Origin: Thermomicrobiales bacterium
Lineage (GTDB): Bacteria > Chloroflexota > Chloroflexia > Thermomicrobiales > UBA6265
DNA: 7,009 nucleotides
NCBI GenBank assembly: GCA_030446955.1
Contig: JAUJMG010000211.1
Location: forward strand, 1 to 7,009
Direction of reading: 5' to 3'
The notes beneath the pieces are model-generated. The model ran no database searches and was not told the origin of the DNA. It worked only from the letters and a program-made list of their open reading frames with translations. The translations under genes were made by a program, and so were the position numbers. Positions within the stretch are counted from its first letter, which is position 1, and each line of letters opens with the position of its first letter. Shown here piece after piece: positions 1 through 6,403 of the stretch.

Positions 1-171
1 GATGCTGCCTCCTTCCCGATCCACGCTGGGCAGGGTCTCCGCTGGTACCAGCGGGATGGAGCTATCTTCGGCTACGACGGCTGCGCGTCCTGTTGCTACC
101 GCGTCCCTGTCAATGCCGAACTGCCGCCGTTGCCGTACGAGCCGTACGGCAGCGAGACGGACCACCCCTAG
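1..171 (+). CDS. C-terminal end of an unidentified protein (5' end outside window)
   Basis: Frame 1 is open from the first base to a TAG at 169-171 and gives 56 residues beginning DAASFPIHAG and ending YGSETDHP. There is no in-frame start, so the gene begins to the left of the window. By hand count 45 of the 56 codons end in G or C, as expected for a real gene in this GC-rich DNA. The peptide also looks like folded protein, with aromatic residues in RWYQRD and IFGYDG and a Cys-x-x-Cys-Cys cluster at fragment residues 28-32. The cysteines could form disulfides or bind metal, but that is inference. I do not recognise the family and assign no function. The competing ATG-started reading at 2-298 is Arg/Ser/Pro-rich, low-complexity and out of frame. 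The downstream spacer separates this gene from the next one. Confidence 0.65.
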   Translation, partial: DAASFPIHAGQGLRWYQRDGAIFGYDGCASCCYRVPVNAELPPLPYEPYGSETDHP

Positions 172-284
172 CGATTGCCGACGATTCTCATGTTACGCGT
201 TTCGCTGCCGCCTTTGTCCCGACCCCGCGCCCCGTCGAGACCCGGCCCCCGCTTCCTGCTCCGCGCCTAGATCGCTCTCAGATG

Positions 285-307
285 CGCACGCGACGTAGGC
301 GCGTGCG
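285..307 (+). terminator. Candidate terminator hairpin after the left partial gene
   Basis: Bases 285-292 (CGCACGCG) pair perfectly with 300-307 (CGCGTGCG) around a 7-base loop. The hairpin lies 114 bases past the stop codon at 169-171. Downstream is only a pyrimidine-rich patch (CTTCTCTCCC at about 314-323), not a true T-run, so it may instead be a structural or attenuating hairpin. Confidence 0.35.
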
Positions 308-482
308 GCGGAGCTTCTCTCCCGAATACGCTCCTGTGCGGATGTGCGCGGCCGGGCCGTGACGCACGATAGGGCTGCAGTACTGCTCCGATCGCTCGCC
401 TTCGCTCATCAGAGATGCGACGAATCGTGGGTCCCAGCGGCCGGCTGAGTTGCACCCGGTGGGCCACATCTTGTCTTCGGCT

Positions 483-500
483 GCCCGCCGGGTGGCGGGC
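483..500 (+). promoter_or_regulatory. GC hairpin directly upstream of a ribosome binding site
   Basis: Bases 483-489 (GCCCGCC) pair with 494-500 (GGCGGGC) across the loop GGGT. The stem ends six bases before the GAAAGGA site of the gene starting at 521. If it lies in the mRNA leader it could stabilise the 5' end or limit ribosome access. The pairing is visible; any role is inference. Confidence 0.35.
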
Positions 501-520
501 GATAGTGAAAGGATGCGTCA

Positions 521-1429
521 ATGACGCGCGTGCTCTCTCGATGGTCTCGCGTCTGGGCTCTGGCCCTCCTTGGCTTGCTCGCCCTCGCCGGCGGGGCCGT
601 CCAGGCCCATGGCACGACGTTCACCGCTGTTTCCTATATGGAAGGCGGCTACACCTACCAGGTGGTTGATCACGGTGTCGGGGCCGGGTTCGAGGCCGTC
701 GGGTACGACGACTCCGCCTGGTTGCCCGGTGCGGCCGGCTTCGGCACGACGAGCGGCGTGTGCTGGTGGAACAACACAACCAATGTCCAGACGGAGTGGC
801 CAGGAAACACCGACATCCTGGTCCGCAAGACGTTCGAGCTGCCCGCCGGCGCCCACAACCTGCTCGTGTTCGGCAACATCGACAACAACGCCACCGTCTA
901 CCTCAACGGCGTCCAGATTGGCTACGCGACGTCGGGCTACTGCTATGAGAACCGGATCAACTTCACCGCTCCGGACAGCCTGCTGGTGGCCGGGACCAAC
1001 GTGCTGGCGATCCGCGGCGAGGACTACGGCGCCCCCACCTTCCTCGATGTCCAGGTGACCTACGACTATGAGGAGCCCCTTGCCCCGAGCTATGTTGCCT
1101 GCCCACTCTATGACCAGACCAAGGCGCACAAGGCGGGGGCCACGGTGCCCATCAAGCTGCAGCTCTGCGACGCCTCGGGCAGCAACCTCTCGTCGGGGGC
1201 GATCGTTGTCAATGCGGCTGGGCTGACCTACCTGGACGGGACGGCGTCGGCGTTGGTCGAGGACAGCGGCAACGCCAACCCCGACGCCGACTTCCGCTAC
1301 GACGAGGAACTCGGCGGCTACGTCTTCAACCTGAGCACGGCCGACCTCTCCTCGGGCACCTGGCAGCTCAACTTCACGGTCGACGGGGTGGCCGACCCCA
1401 GCTACTCCGTCCTGTTCGACGTCCGCTAG
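521..1429 (+). CDS. Secreted jelly-roll / PxKF-domain protein
   Basis: This is a complete 302-residue exported protein. The start is ATG at 521, preceded by GAAAGGA (507-513) seven bases upstream. Residues 1-29 form a signal peptide: basic MTRVLSRWSR, a hydrophobic Ala/Leu core and a likely cut after VQA. Residues about 32-183 resemble a galactose-binding-like beta-sandwich of the kind found beside glycosidase domains, with a YDDSAWLPGAAGFG segment, DILVRKTFELP, the NATVYLNGVQIG strand pair and GTNVLAIRGEDYG. Residues about 192-302 match a PxKF domain, with YDQTKAHKAGATVPIKLQL followed by a YVFNLSTADLSSGTWQLNF beta-hairpin. Cysteines at 81, 141, 194 and 216 could form one disulfide per domain. 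There is no catalytic module, transmembrane anchor or sortase motif, so it is probably released or loosely surface-bound and binds sugar or cell-wall material. The ligand is unknown. It stands alone and is followed by two hairpins. Confidence 0.85.
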   Translation: MTRVLSRWSRVWALALLGLLALAGGAVQAHGTTFTAVSYMEGGYTYQVVDHGVGAGFEAVGYDDSAWLPGAAGFGTTSGVCWWNNTTNVQTEWPGNTDILVRKTFELPAGAHNLLVFGNIDNNATVYLNGVQIGYATSGYCYENRINFTAPDSLLVAGTNVLAIRGEDYGAPTFLDVQVTYDYEEPLAPSYVACPLYDQTKAHKAGATVPIKLQLCDASGSNLSSGAIVVNAAGLTYLDGTASALVEDSGNANPDADFRYDEELGGYVFNLSTADLSSGTWQLNFTVDGVADPSYSVLFDVR

Positions 1430-1447
1430 GACGCCCTCGCTCGATAC

Positions 1448-1487
1448 CTAGAGAACGCGGGGCCCAACAAAGCCCCGTGTTCTCTAG
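1448..1487 (+). terminator. Long hairpin after the secreted-protein gene
   Basis: Bases 1448-1463 pair with 1472-1487 over 16 positions with a single G-U pair, around an 8-base loop (CCAACAAA). The hairpin begins 18 bases after the stop codon. It is very stable but is followed by TCCACTCTAC rather than a T-run. It could stop transcription together with the next hairpin or protect the 3' end of the mRNA. The lower half of the stem is A/T-containing and the upper half is GC. Confidence 0.65.
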
Positions 1488-1505
1488 TCCACTCTACTCA
1501 CACCC

Positions 1506-1531
1506 ACGGGCCGTCGCAGCAGACGGCCCGT
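1506..1531 (+). terminator. Second tandem hairpin with T-rich tail
   Basis: Bases 1506-1515 pair perfectly with 1522-1531 (ACGGGCCGTC with GACGGCCCGT) across a 6-base loop. The stem runs directly into TTTGCTCTCT, the closest thing to a rho-independent U-tract in this area. It lies 18 bases after the first hairpin, so the two form a double terminator for the gene ending at 1429. Confidence 0.7.
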
Positions 1532-1881
1532 TTGCTCTCTCACATGCTGATGAGTGATGAACCTCAGCTTTGCGAACAAGTTGCACCTGCCGCCTAAGCG
1601 TGGAGGCTGTCTCAGATAGGGTCGTTTGCCAGACTCCTCATGCGATCCGCCTTCCCGTCCGGCCGAACCTTCGTCCTGGATGTCCGGATTGGGTTACGTG
1701 ACCGGCGGAACTGACCGCTCTCGTGAACGTTGACGGTCCAAGCAAGCGGGACGAGGTGGTGTAGCCTGGCACAGAGACGGGGGCGGTGCGCTGCGACAGG
1801 CCTCCCTGGTCGAGGTGATACGCCGGGTACGGTTCGCTCTGCGTGCGGATCTCGCACCTGGCAGATGACAGAGGGCGGACG
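1532..1881. other. Intergenic region upstream of the methyltransferase gene
   Basis: No coding frame is convincing here: the three minus-strand frames at 1600-1800 and the short plus-strand reading at 1639-1713 show no recognisable motif. The region contains an insertion-sequence-like end at 1602-1632 and a small 5-bp hairpin at 1843-1857 close to the methyltransferase start. A TTGACG at 1730-1735 resembles a -35 box, but no -10 element stands at a normal distance. Confidence 0.5.
1602..1632. mobile_element. Possible insertion-sequence end remnant
   Basis: The sequence GGAGGCTGTCTCAGATAGG (1602-1620) and the bases after it resemble the GGCTGTCTCA-type terminal inverted repeats of many IS4/IS5-related elements. 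I found no matching inverted copy in the window, no flanking target duplication and no recognisable transposase reading in the adjacent 200 bases. If it is an IS end, it is a solo relic. The resemblance comes from memory of such ends, not from a search. Confidence 0.22.
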
Positions 1882-2613
1882 ATGAAGGATTTCGACCCCT
1901 TCCGCGCTTTTGGCGAAGAGGTCGCCGAAACCTACGACGACTCCCTCCGCGGCGACGAGACGGAGACCGTCGCCTTCCTCGAGCAGCTGGCGGGGGGTGG
2001 GCCTGCGCTTGAGTTGGCGATCGGCACCGGCCGCATCGGGCTGCCGCTCGCGGCGCAGGGAATCCGAGTCGATGGCATCGAGATCTCGCCCGCGATGGTG
2101 GCCAAGCTTCGTGCGAAGCCTGGCGGCGAACAGATCGCGGTCACTATCGGCGACTTCGCGGATGTGCCGGTGGAGGGCTCCTACCGCTTGATCTTCGTTG
2201 TGTTCAACACGCTGTTCAATCTGCTGACGCAAGACGCCCAGGTGCGCTGCTTCGAGAACGTCGCCGCGCATCTCGCCGCCGACGGCACGTTCGTGGTCGA
2301 GGCGTTCGTGCCCACCTTCCTCACGCGGCTGCGCGACGATCAGTACGTGGACGCGGAACGGATCGAGGTCGGCGAGGTGCGGCTGGATGTCGGCCGCCAT
2401 GACCCAGTGGCCCAGATCCTCGACGAAAGCCACGTCGTCCTCTCCAGCGAGGGCGTTCGTCTCTATCCGATCGTCACGCGGTACGCCTGGCCGAGCGAAC
2501 TCGACCTTATGGCGCGCATCGCCGGGCTCCGTCTCGCGCATCGCTGGAGCGGATGGCAGCAGGAGCCGTTCACTGCCGCCAGCCGCCGTCACGTCTCCGT
2601 CTATCGCCGGTGA
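1882..2613 (+). CDS. Class I SAM-dependent methyltransferase
   Basis: This 243-residue protein probably transfers a methyl group from S-adenosylmethionine to an unidentified acceptor in the cytoplasm. The Rossmann-fold motifs appear in order. Motif I is ALELAIGTGRIGLPLA at residues 42-57, with the glycine-rich SAM loop. Motif II is VDGIEIS at 63-69, with Glu67 placed to bind the ribose hydroxyls. Motif III is TIGDFADVP at 88-96, with Asp91. A hydrophobic strand, YRLIFVVFNTLFNL, follows at 101-114. The C-terminal half (WSGWQQEPF, then RRHVSVYRR) is typical of small stand-alone members of this superfamily. I chose ATG 1882 because GAGGGCGG lies just upstream (1871-1878); an in-frame ATG at 1843 would add 13 residues without a good site. 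No neighbour suggests the substrate, and a palindrome follows the gene. The fold is very likely; the substrate is unknown. Confidence 0.88.
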   Translation: MKDFDPFRAFGEEVAETYDDSLRGDETETVAFLEQLAGGGPALELAIGTGRIGLPLAAQGIRVDGIEISPAMVAKLRAKPGGEQIAVTIGDFADVPVEGSYRLIFVVFNTLFNLLTQDAQVRCFENVAAHLAADGTFVVEAFVPTFLTRLRDDQYVDAERIEVGEVRLDVGRHDPVAQILDESHVVLSSEGVRLYPIVTRYAWPSELDLMARIAGLRLAHRWSGWQQEPFTAASRRHVSVYRR

Positions 2614-2679
2614 GGTGAATCCGCGTCCGAACTGCACATCGTGGTCAAGGTCTGATGTCAGCCGTGGTCCAGGTAGCGC

Positions 2680-2709
2680 GATGGGTCGGGGACGCGTCCC
2701 CGACCCATC
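2680..2709 (+). terminator. Perfect 30-base palindrome, probable terminator of the methyltransferase gene
   Basis: Bases 2680-2694 are the exact reverse complement of 2695-2709, with ACGCGT at the centre and no spacer. In RNA this would fold into a 13-bp GC-rich stem with a CGCG loop, 66 bases past the methyltransferase stop. There is no T-run on either side, so intrinsic termination is plausible but not certain. A protein-binding palindrome is the alternative. Confidence 0.5.
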
Positions 2710-3140
2710 CTCGCGATCGGTCCTGCCGTTTGCCAAGAGGGCGGAATGCCTGCCTCCAGCGCGGCTGGCCGCCACGTCGGGAACCCGGACGGCGTCATCC
2801 CTTTTGCCTCCAAGGGCGCGGCATGGAGGCACGTGCGGCGATCCTTTCCCCCTGGCCCTCGCCAGGACCATCCCGTCGGCGGCGACGAGCGTGAACGCGC
2901 GGGTCGCGGTGGGCGGGCCGGTGGATCCCTCGTCCGGGGCAGCTGCAGCGTCCGGCGTTTTCTGCTGCCATATGAGCGTCAGGTGGACAATCGGATCGAG
3001 CGGCTGGCCGCGTCGACGAGGTAGACCCGCTTCGCCGGCCTGCGACGAAACAACGGCGATTGCGGTCCGTGGCAGTCCGCCCTTGCCTGGAACACGGACG
3101 AGCTTGGTCAGCATGCCCCCGGCGCTGGTGTTTCCGGTGA
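2710..3140. other. Unassigned stretch between convergent genes
   Basis: About 430 bases separate the palindrome from the end of the reductase gene. Long frames cross it on both strands (2387-3262 plus and 1612-3369 minus), but both run through neighbouring real genes in antisense or another frame. They lack a ribosome binding site and are Arg/Ala/Pro-rich. The minus-strand reading has one less repetitive patch (MLTKLVRVPGKGG, then IVHLTLIWQQKTPD), which could be a decayed gene or a dispersed repeat. I recognise no family and assign no gene. Confidence 0.45.
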
Positions 3141-3815
3141 CTACCCGGCGGCTCCTGGTCCGTCCGTGCCTAACTCGGGGCGGCCTTCGACCTCCGCGGC
3201 TGGCTGGTCGAGGGCGAATGAGCCGTGCTGGATGGCTCCGGCGGGCTCGTAGGTGGCGATGATGACGCCGGTGGTTGATGTCTGGGTGTCGATGAGGCGG
3301 AGGCCGGCGGGGATGACGCCTTCGTCGAAGAGTCGCTTCCCACGGCCGAGCAGAAGCGGGAAGATCCACAGGTGGTACTCGTCGATGAGGTTGTGGGCGA
3401 TCAGCGTCTGGATGAGCCGTGAGCTGCCGTGGACCTGGAGGTCCGGCCCGTCCTGCTGCTTGAGGTCGGTGATCTGTCCGACGACATCCTCTTTGATCAG
3501 GACCGAGGGGGACCAGTCGGCGCTCGCGAGGGTGGTGGAGACGACGTATTTGGTGGCGGCGTTCAGCGGACCGGCGCCCTCGTCTTCTCTCGCGTGGGGC
3601 CAGTGGGCGGCGAAGATCTCGTAGGTTTTCCGGCCGAGGAGGAGGTCGAAGGGAGTGCCCATGAAGTCGGTCATGATCTGGCCCATGCGCTCGTCCCAGT
3701 AGTTGACCGACCAGCCTTCTTGATCGAAGCCGCCGTCGGGATCCTCGCCGGGGCCGCCGGGGGCCTGCATAACGCCATCAAGGGAGAGGAAGGTGCTGAC
3801 GACGATCTTGCGCAT
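3141..3815 (-). CDS. Dihydrofolate reductase family protein (RibD C-terminal-like)
   Basis: This 224-residue cytoplasmic protein has the fold shared by dihydrofolate reductase and the RibD reductase domain. It probably reduces a small substrate with NADPH; the substrate is unknown. Family motifs are MRKIVVSTFLSLDGV at 1-15, LLLGRKTYEIF at 58-68 (the GRKTYE nucleotide-binding segment), LQVHGSSRLIQTL at 126-138 (dinucleotide phosphate loop) and IDEYHLWIFPLLLGRGKRLF at 144-163. The last 30 residues (about 195-224) are a polar Gly/Pro tail beyond the usual domain. The start at 3815 follows AAGGAGG (complement of 3824-3830) with eight bases of spacing. An upstream in-frame ATG at 3899 would add 28 Arg/Pro-rich residues and is less likely. 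Such stand-alone members are common accessory genes and are usually not the essential folate enzyme. It lies downstream of the transporter on the same strand, but about 285 bases away and beyond a hairpin. Confidence 0.9.
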   Translation of the reverse strand: MRKIVVSTFLSLDGVMQAPGGPGEDPDGGFDQEGWSVNYWDERMGQIMTDFMGTPFDLLLGRKTYEIFAAHWPHAREDEGAGPLNAATKYVVSTTLASADWSPSVLIKEDVVGQITDLKQQDGPDLQVHGSSRLIQTLIAHNLIDEYHLWIFPLLLGRGKRLFDEGVIPAGLRLIDTQTSTTGVIIATYEPAGAIQHGSFALDQPAAEVEGRPELGTDGPGAAG

Positions 3816-3937
3816 CCGGAGTGCCTCCTTGCGTGGGTGGGAGCACGGCGCCCGTCCGCTTGGCGGGGGCCGGGTTCTACGTCCTTGTCGAATGGGCACC
3901 TAGGGAATCGACAGGGCGGGTCGTGCTTGCTGGGCGA

Positions 3938-3957
3938 CATGCGAGGCCGCTCGCATG
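3938..3957. repeat. Inverted repeat upstream of the reductase gene
   Basis: CATGCGAG (3938-3945) pairs perfectly with CTCGCATG (3950-3957) around a GCCG centre. It lies about 120 bases upstream of the reductase start, in the spacer that should hold that gene's promoter. It could be an operator or a leader hairpin; I found no clear -35/-10 pair next to it. Confidence 0.4.
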
Positions 3958-4046
3958 GTCGTTCGGCATGCTCGATGATCGGGACCTGCTCTGTCCTTCC
4001 CGGCCACCGGGCGAGCGAAGTTAGCTGACCGGCCTCCCTGGCAACG

Positions 4047-4078
4047 CGAGAGGGGGCGCCCTTGCGGACGTCCCCTCG
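4047..4078 (-). terminator. Candidate terminator hairpin of the MMPL transporter gene
   Basis: Read on the minus strand, this imperfect hairpin begins 21 bases after the transporter stop codon. CGAG (4047-4050) and GGG (4052-4054) pair with CCC (4072-4074) and CTCG (4075-4078), with one bulged A at 4051 and a weaker inner continuation. The position is right for termination, but there is no U-tract. Confidence 0.45.
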
Positions 4079-4099
4079 TCGATCGCGGATCGGATGGTG

Positions 4100-6403
4100 T
4101 TAGTCGTCGCCGCCCAGGCCTTCCAGGACCGTCACCGGGCGGCGGGCCGGAGCCGGGGCCGGAACGGGCTCAAGGGAGGCCGCGGGAGCTGGGGCAGGAG
4201 CGCCCTCGACGTTCAGGTTCGGCAGCCAGCTGAGCCAGCTGGGAAGGTACCAGTTGCGGTCGCCGAGGAGGGCCATCCCGGCCGGGACGAGGACCGAGCG
4301 GACGATGGTGGCGTCCAGGAAGACCGCGACCGCAAGCCCGAAGCCCATCTGCTGCAGGGCGACCAGGCGGCCGGAAGCGAATCCGCCGAAGACCGCGACC
4401 ATGATCAGCGCCGCGCCGGTGATGATCTTGGCCGTCGCCTGGAGGCCGACCGCCACGGACTCGCCGTTGTTGCGCGTCCGGTCGTAGTGCTCCTTGACCC
4501 GGCTGAGCAGGAAGACGTGGTAGTCCATGCTGAGGCCGAAGAGGATGCTGAAGAGGAAGATGGGCAACCAGGCTTCGATCGTCGGCGTCTGCTGGAAGCC
4601 GAGCAGGTCGGCCCCGACGCCGTGCTGGAAGACCAGGACGATCAGACCGTAGGCCGCGCCGACCGAGAGCAGGTTCATCAGGATCGCCTTAATCGGAACC
4701 ACGATGGAGCGGAAGACGACCAGCAGGAGCAGGAAGCTGAGGCCGAGCACGAACGCGAAGACGAGCGGGGTGTAGTCGGCCACCAGGGTGTTGAAGTCAG
4801 CGGCGAAGGCCGCACCGCCGCCGACCAACACCTCAGCGTCGGCGCCCTGGAAGGCCGCCGGGATGACGTCCTCGCGGAGGTCGGAGATTGCCTGCTGGGC
4901 GGCGCGCTCGTTGGGATCGACCGCCATCGGGACCGAGACCAGGGTCAAGTCGCCAGCGGGGTTGGTGGTCACGGTGGCGGGGCCGTAGAGGTCGTTGCCG
5001 CCCAGGGTGGCGACAAGCCCGTCGATGCCGGTCTTGACGGCGGGATCGTTGGCCGAGCCATCGACCACGATCTCGACCGGGGCGACCATCCCGGCGTAGA
5101 AGTCCCGCTCCAGGATGGTGAAGGCGTGCTTGACCTCGCCGTCCGGGAAGGACTCGACGCCGGCCTGGCCGGTGCGGATGCTGATCAGCGGCAGGGTGGC
5201 GGCGACCAGGAGCGCGATCGCCAGGACCGCGCTGATCGCCGGCCGGGCCATCACAACCCGGGTGATGCGCCCCCAGAAGCCGGCATGGATGGTCTCGCTG
5301 TCGTGGAGCGGCTGCTTGGCGGCGATCTCGTCGTACTTGCGCCGCCGCGGCCAGTCGACCTTGTCGCCGAGCAGGCTCAGCATGGCGGGGATCAGGGTCA
5401 GGGAGGCCAGGATCGCCGCGAAGACAACCAGGATGGCGCCGAGGCCGATGGAGCGGAAGATGTTGGTCGGGATGAAGAACATGCCCATCAGGGCGATGAC
5501 GACGGTGACCCCCGAGAAGAGCACCGCCTTGCTGGCAGTGGAGCCGGCCAGCTCGATCGCGTCGCGCTTGGCCAGTCCGCGCCACCGCTCCTCGCGGTAC
5601 CGCTCGACAATGAAGAGGGCGTAGTCAATGCCGACGGCAAGTCCGATCATCGTGATGATGTTCTCGACCATGTTGGAGAGTTCGTAGACGCGCCCGACAA
5701 GAGCGGTCAGGCCGAGGGCGACGACGATCGAGACCAGGGCCAGCACGATCGGCACGCCGGCCGCGACGAGAGCGCCAAAGACGGCGACCAGGACTACGAG
5801 CGCGACCCCAATGCCGAGGACCTCGCCAAGGGCGAGGTCCTCCTGCGCAATCCTGCCCCACTCCTCGGCGGCACTCGCATCGCCGACCGTGAGGACCTCG
5901 AACCCGTCGCGGTTCTGCGCCGCGACCAGTTCCATATACGCCGGAGCATGCTCGGTCGCGGTATCTAGCTCGCCGGCCAGCGTAACCGGGATGACGGTCG
6001 CGTGGCGATCGGCGGAAACCATCCCTTCCGCGGCAGGGTTGCCTGCGGCCTGGGCTTCGTAATAGCTCGCGGCCGACGAGACCACGCCGTTCATGTCGCG
6101 GAGCGCAGCCACAGTCTCGTCGACAACCGTCCGGAAGGCGGGATCGTCGACAGTGGCCGTCTCAGAGCGGACGATGACCGTTTCGGTGACCGGCTTCGGA
6201 CCGCGCAGGCGCTCCTCCAGGAGTTCCGTGGCGCGAACCGACTCGGGATTATTGGTGAAGGTCTGCTCGGTGGTGACGACGTCCTTCAGTCCACCCTGTG
6301 CGATGCCGGCCAGAACTAGCAGCACCACCCAGAGCCCAACGACAAGCCACGGTTTGCGGGCGCTGATTCGTGCCAGCCCCGCCGTGGAGAGTATGCGTGC
6401 CAT
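4100..6403 (-). CDS. MMPL family (RND-type) membrane transporter
   Basis: This 767-residue inner-membrane protein should use the proton gradient to export lipids or other hydrophobic compounds. It has the duplicated RND layout: one helix at about 18-38, an outer loop at about 39-192, five helices at about 193-346, a seventh at about 388-409, a second outer loop at about 410-543 and five helices at about 544-714. Both halves keep the Asp-Tyr pair that forms the proton relay in MmpL3: GIDYALFIVERYREE (Asp260-Tyr261) and GLSMDYHVFLLSRVKEHYDRTR (Asp627-Tyr628). The C-terminus (about 734-756) is an Ala/Pro-rich, probably disordered tail. I chose ATG 6403 because a GGAAAGGAA site lies about nine bases upstream. 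An in-frame ATG at 6451 would add 16 residues without a good site. It is not next to a lipid-synthesis gene, so the cargo is unknown. GTCAC repeats upstream may control it. The long frames on the opposite strand are its shadows. Confidence 0.93.
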   Translation of the reverse strand: MARILSTAGLARISARKPWLVVGLWVVLLVLAGIAQGGLKDVVTTEQTFTNNPESVRATELLEERLRGPKPVTETVIVRSETATVDDPAFRTVVDETVAALRDMNGVVSSAASYYEAQAAGNPAAEGMVSADRHATVIPVTLAGELDTATEHAPAYMELVAAQNRDGFEVLTVGDASAAEEWGRIAQEDLALGEVLGIGVALVVLVAVFGALVAAGVPIVLALVSIVVALGLTALVGRVYELSNMVENIITMIGLAVGIDYALFIVERYREERWRGLAKRDAIELAGSTASKAVLFSGVTVVIALMGMFFIPTNIFRSIGLGAILVVFAAILASLTLIPAMLSLLGDKVDWPRRRKYDEIAAKQPLHDSETIHAGFWGRITRVVMARPAISAVLAIALLVAATLPLISIRTGQAGVESFPDGEVKHAFTILERDFYAGMVAPVEIVVDGSANDPAVKTGIDGLVATLGGNDLYGPATVTTNPAGDLTLVSVPMAVDPNERAAQQAISDLREDVIPAAFQGADAEVLVGGGAAFAADFNTLVADYTPLVFAFVLGLSFLLLLVVFRSIVVPIKAILMNLLSVGAAYGLIVLVFQHGVGADLLGFQQTPTIEAWLPIFLFSILFGLSMDYHVFLLSRVKEHYDRTRNNGESVAVGLQATAKIITGAALIMVAVFGGFASGRLVALQQMGFGLAVAVFLDATIVRSVLVPAGMALLGDRNWYLPSWLSWLPNLNVEGAPAPAPAASLEPVPAPAPARRPVTVLEGLGGDD

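Larger units (their letters stand above)
172..520. other. Intergenic region between the left partial gene and the secreted PxKF protein gene
   Basis: This 349-base spacer shows no convincing coding frame: the readings through it are Arg/Pro/Ser-rich and lack a ribosome binding site. It holds an 8-bp stem hairpin at 285-307, a 10-base palindrome at 377-386 and a 7-bp stem hairpin at 483-500 just before the next gene's ribosome binding site. I found no convincing -35/-10 pair, although the promoter of the gene starting at 521 should lie here. Confidence 0.6.

Noticed and set aside
39..54. 16-base perfect palindrome CCGCTGGTACCAGCGG
   Set aside because: It lies inside a reading frame that looks real (encoding RWYQRDG) and is probably coincidental in GC-rich coding DNA.
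518..1129. Minus-strand open frame of 203 codons opposite the secreted-protein gene
   Set aside because: It is a shadow of the signal-peptide-bearing gene, Gly/Val/Asp-rich and without a ribosome binding site or family motif.
1730..1767. TTGACG and TAGCCT as a promoter for the methyltransferase gene
   Set aside because: The spacing is about 26 bases, too long for a standard sigma-70-type promoter.
2387..3262. Plus-strand open frame of 291 codons
   Set aside because: It overlaps the methyltransferase gene in another frame and the reductase gene in antisense. It is Ser/Arg/Pro-rich, low-complexity sequence with no start signal.
1612..3369. Minus-strand open frame of 585 codons
   Set aside because: It runs antisense through the methyltransferase gene and overlaps the reductase gene out of frame. 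It is Arg/Pro/His-rich and has no recognisable domain.
4094..5968. Plus-strand open frame of 624 codons opposite the MMPL transporter
   Set aside because: It is antisense to a clearly real membrane protein and its sequence is almost entirely Asp/Glu/Gln/Arg/Gly. That is the expected artefact of reading hydrophobic GC-rich codons backwards. It has no motif and no ribosome binding site.
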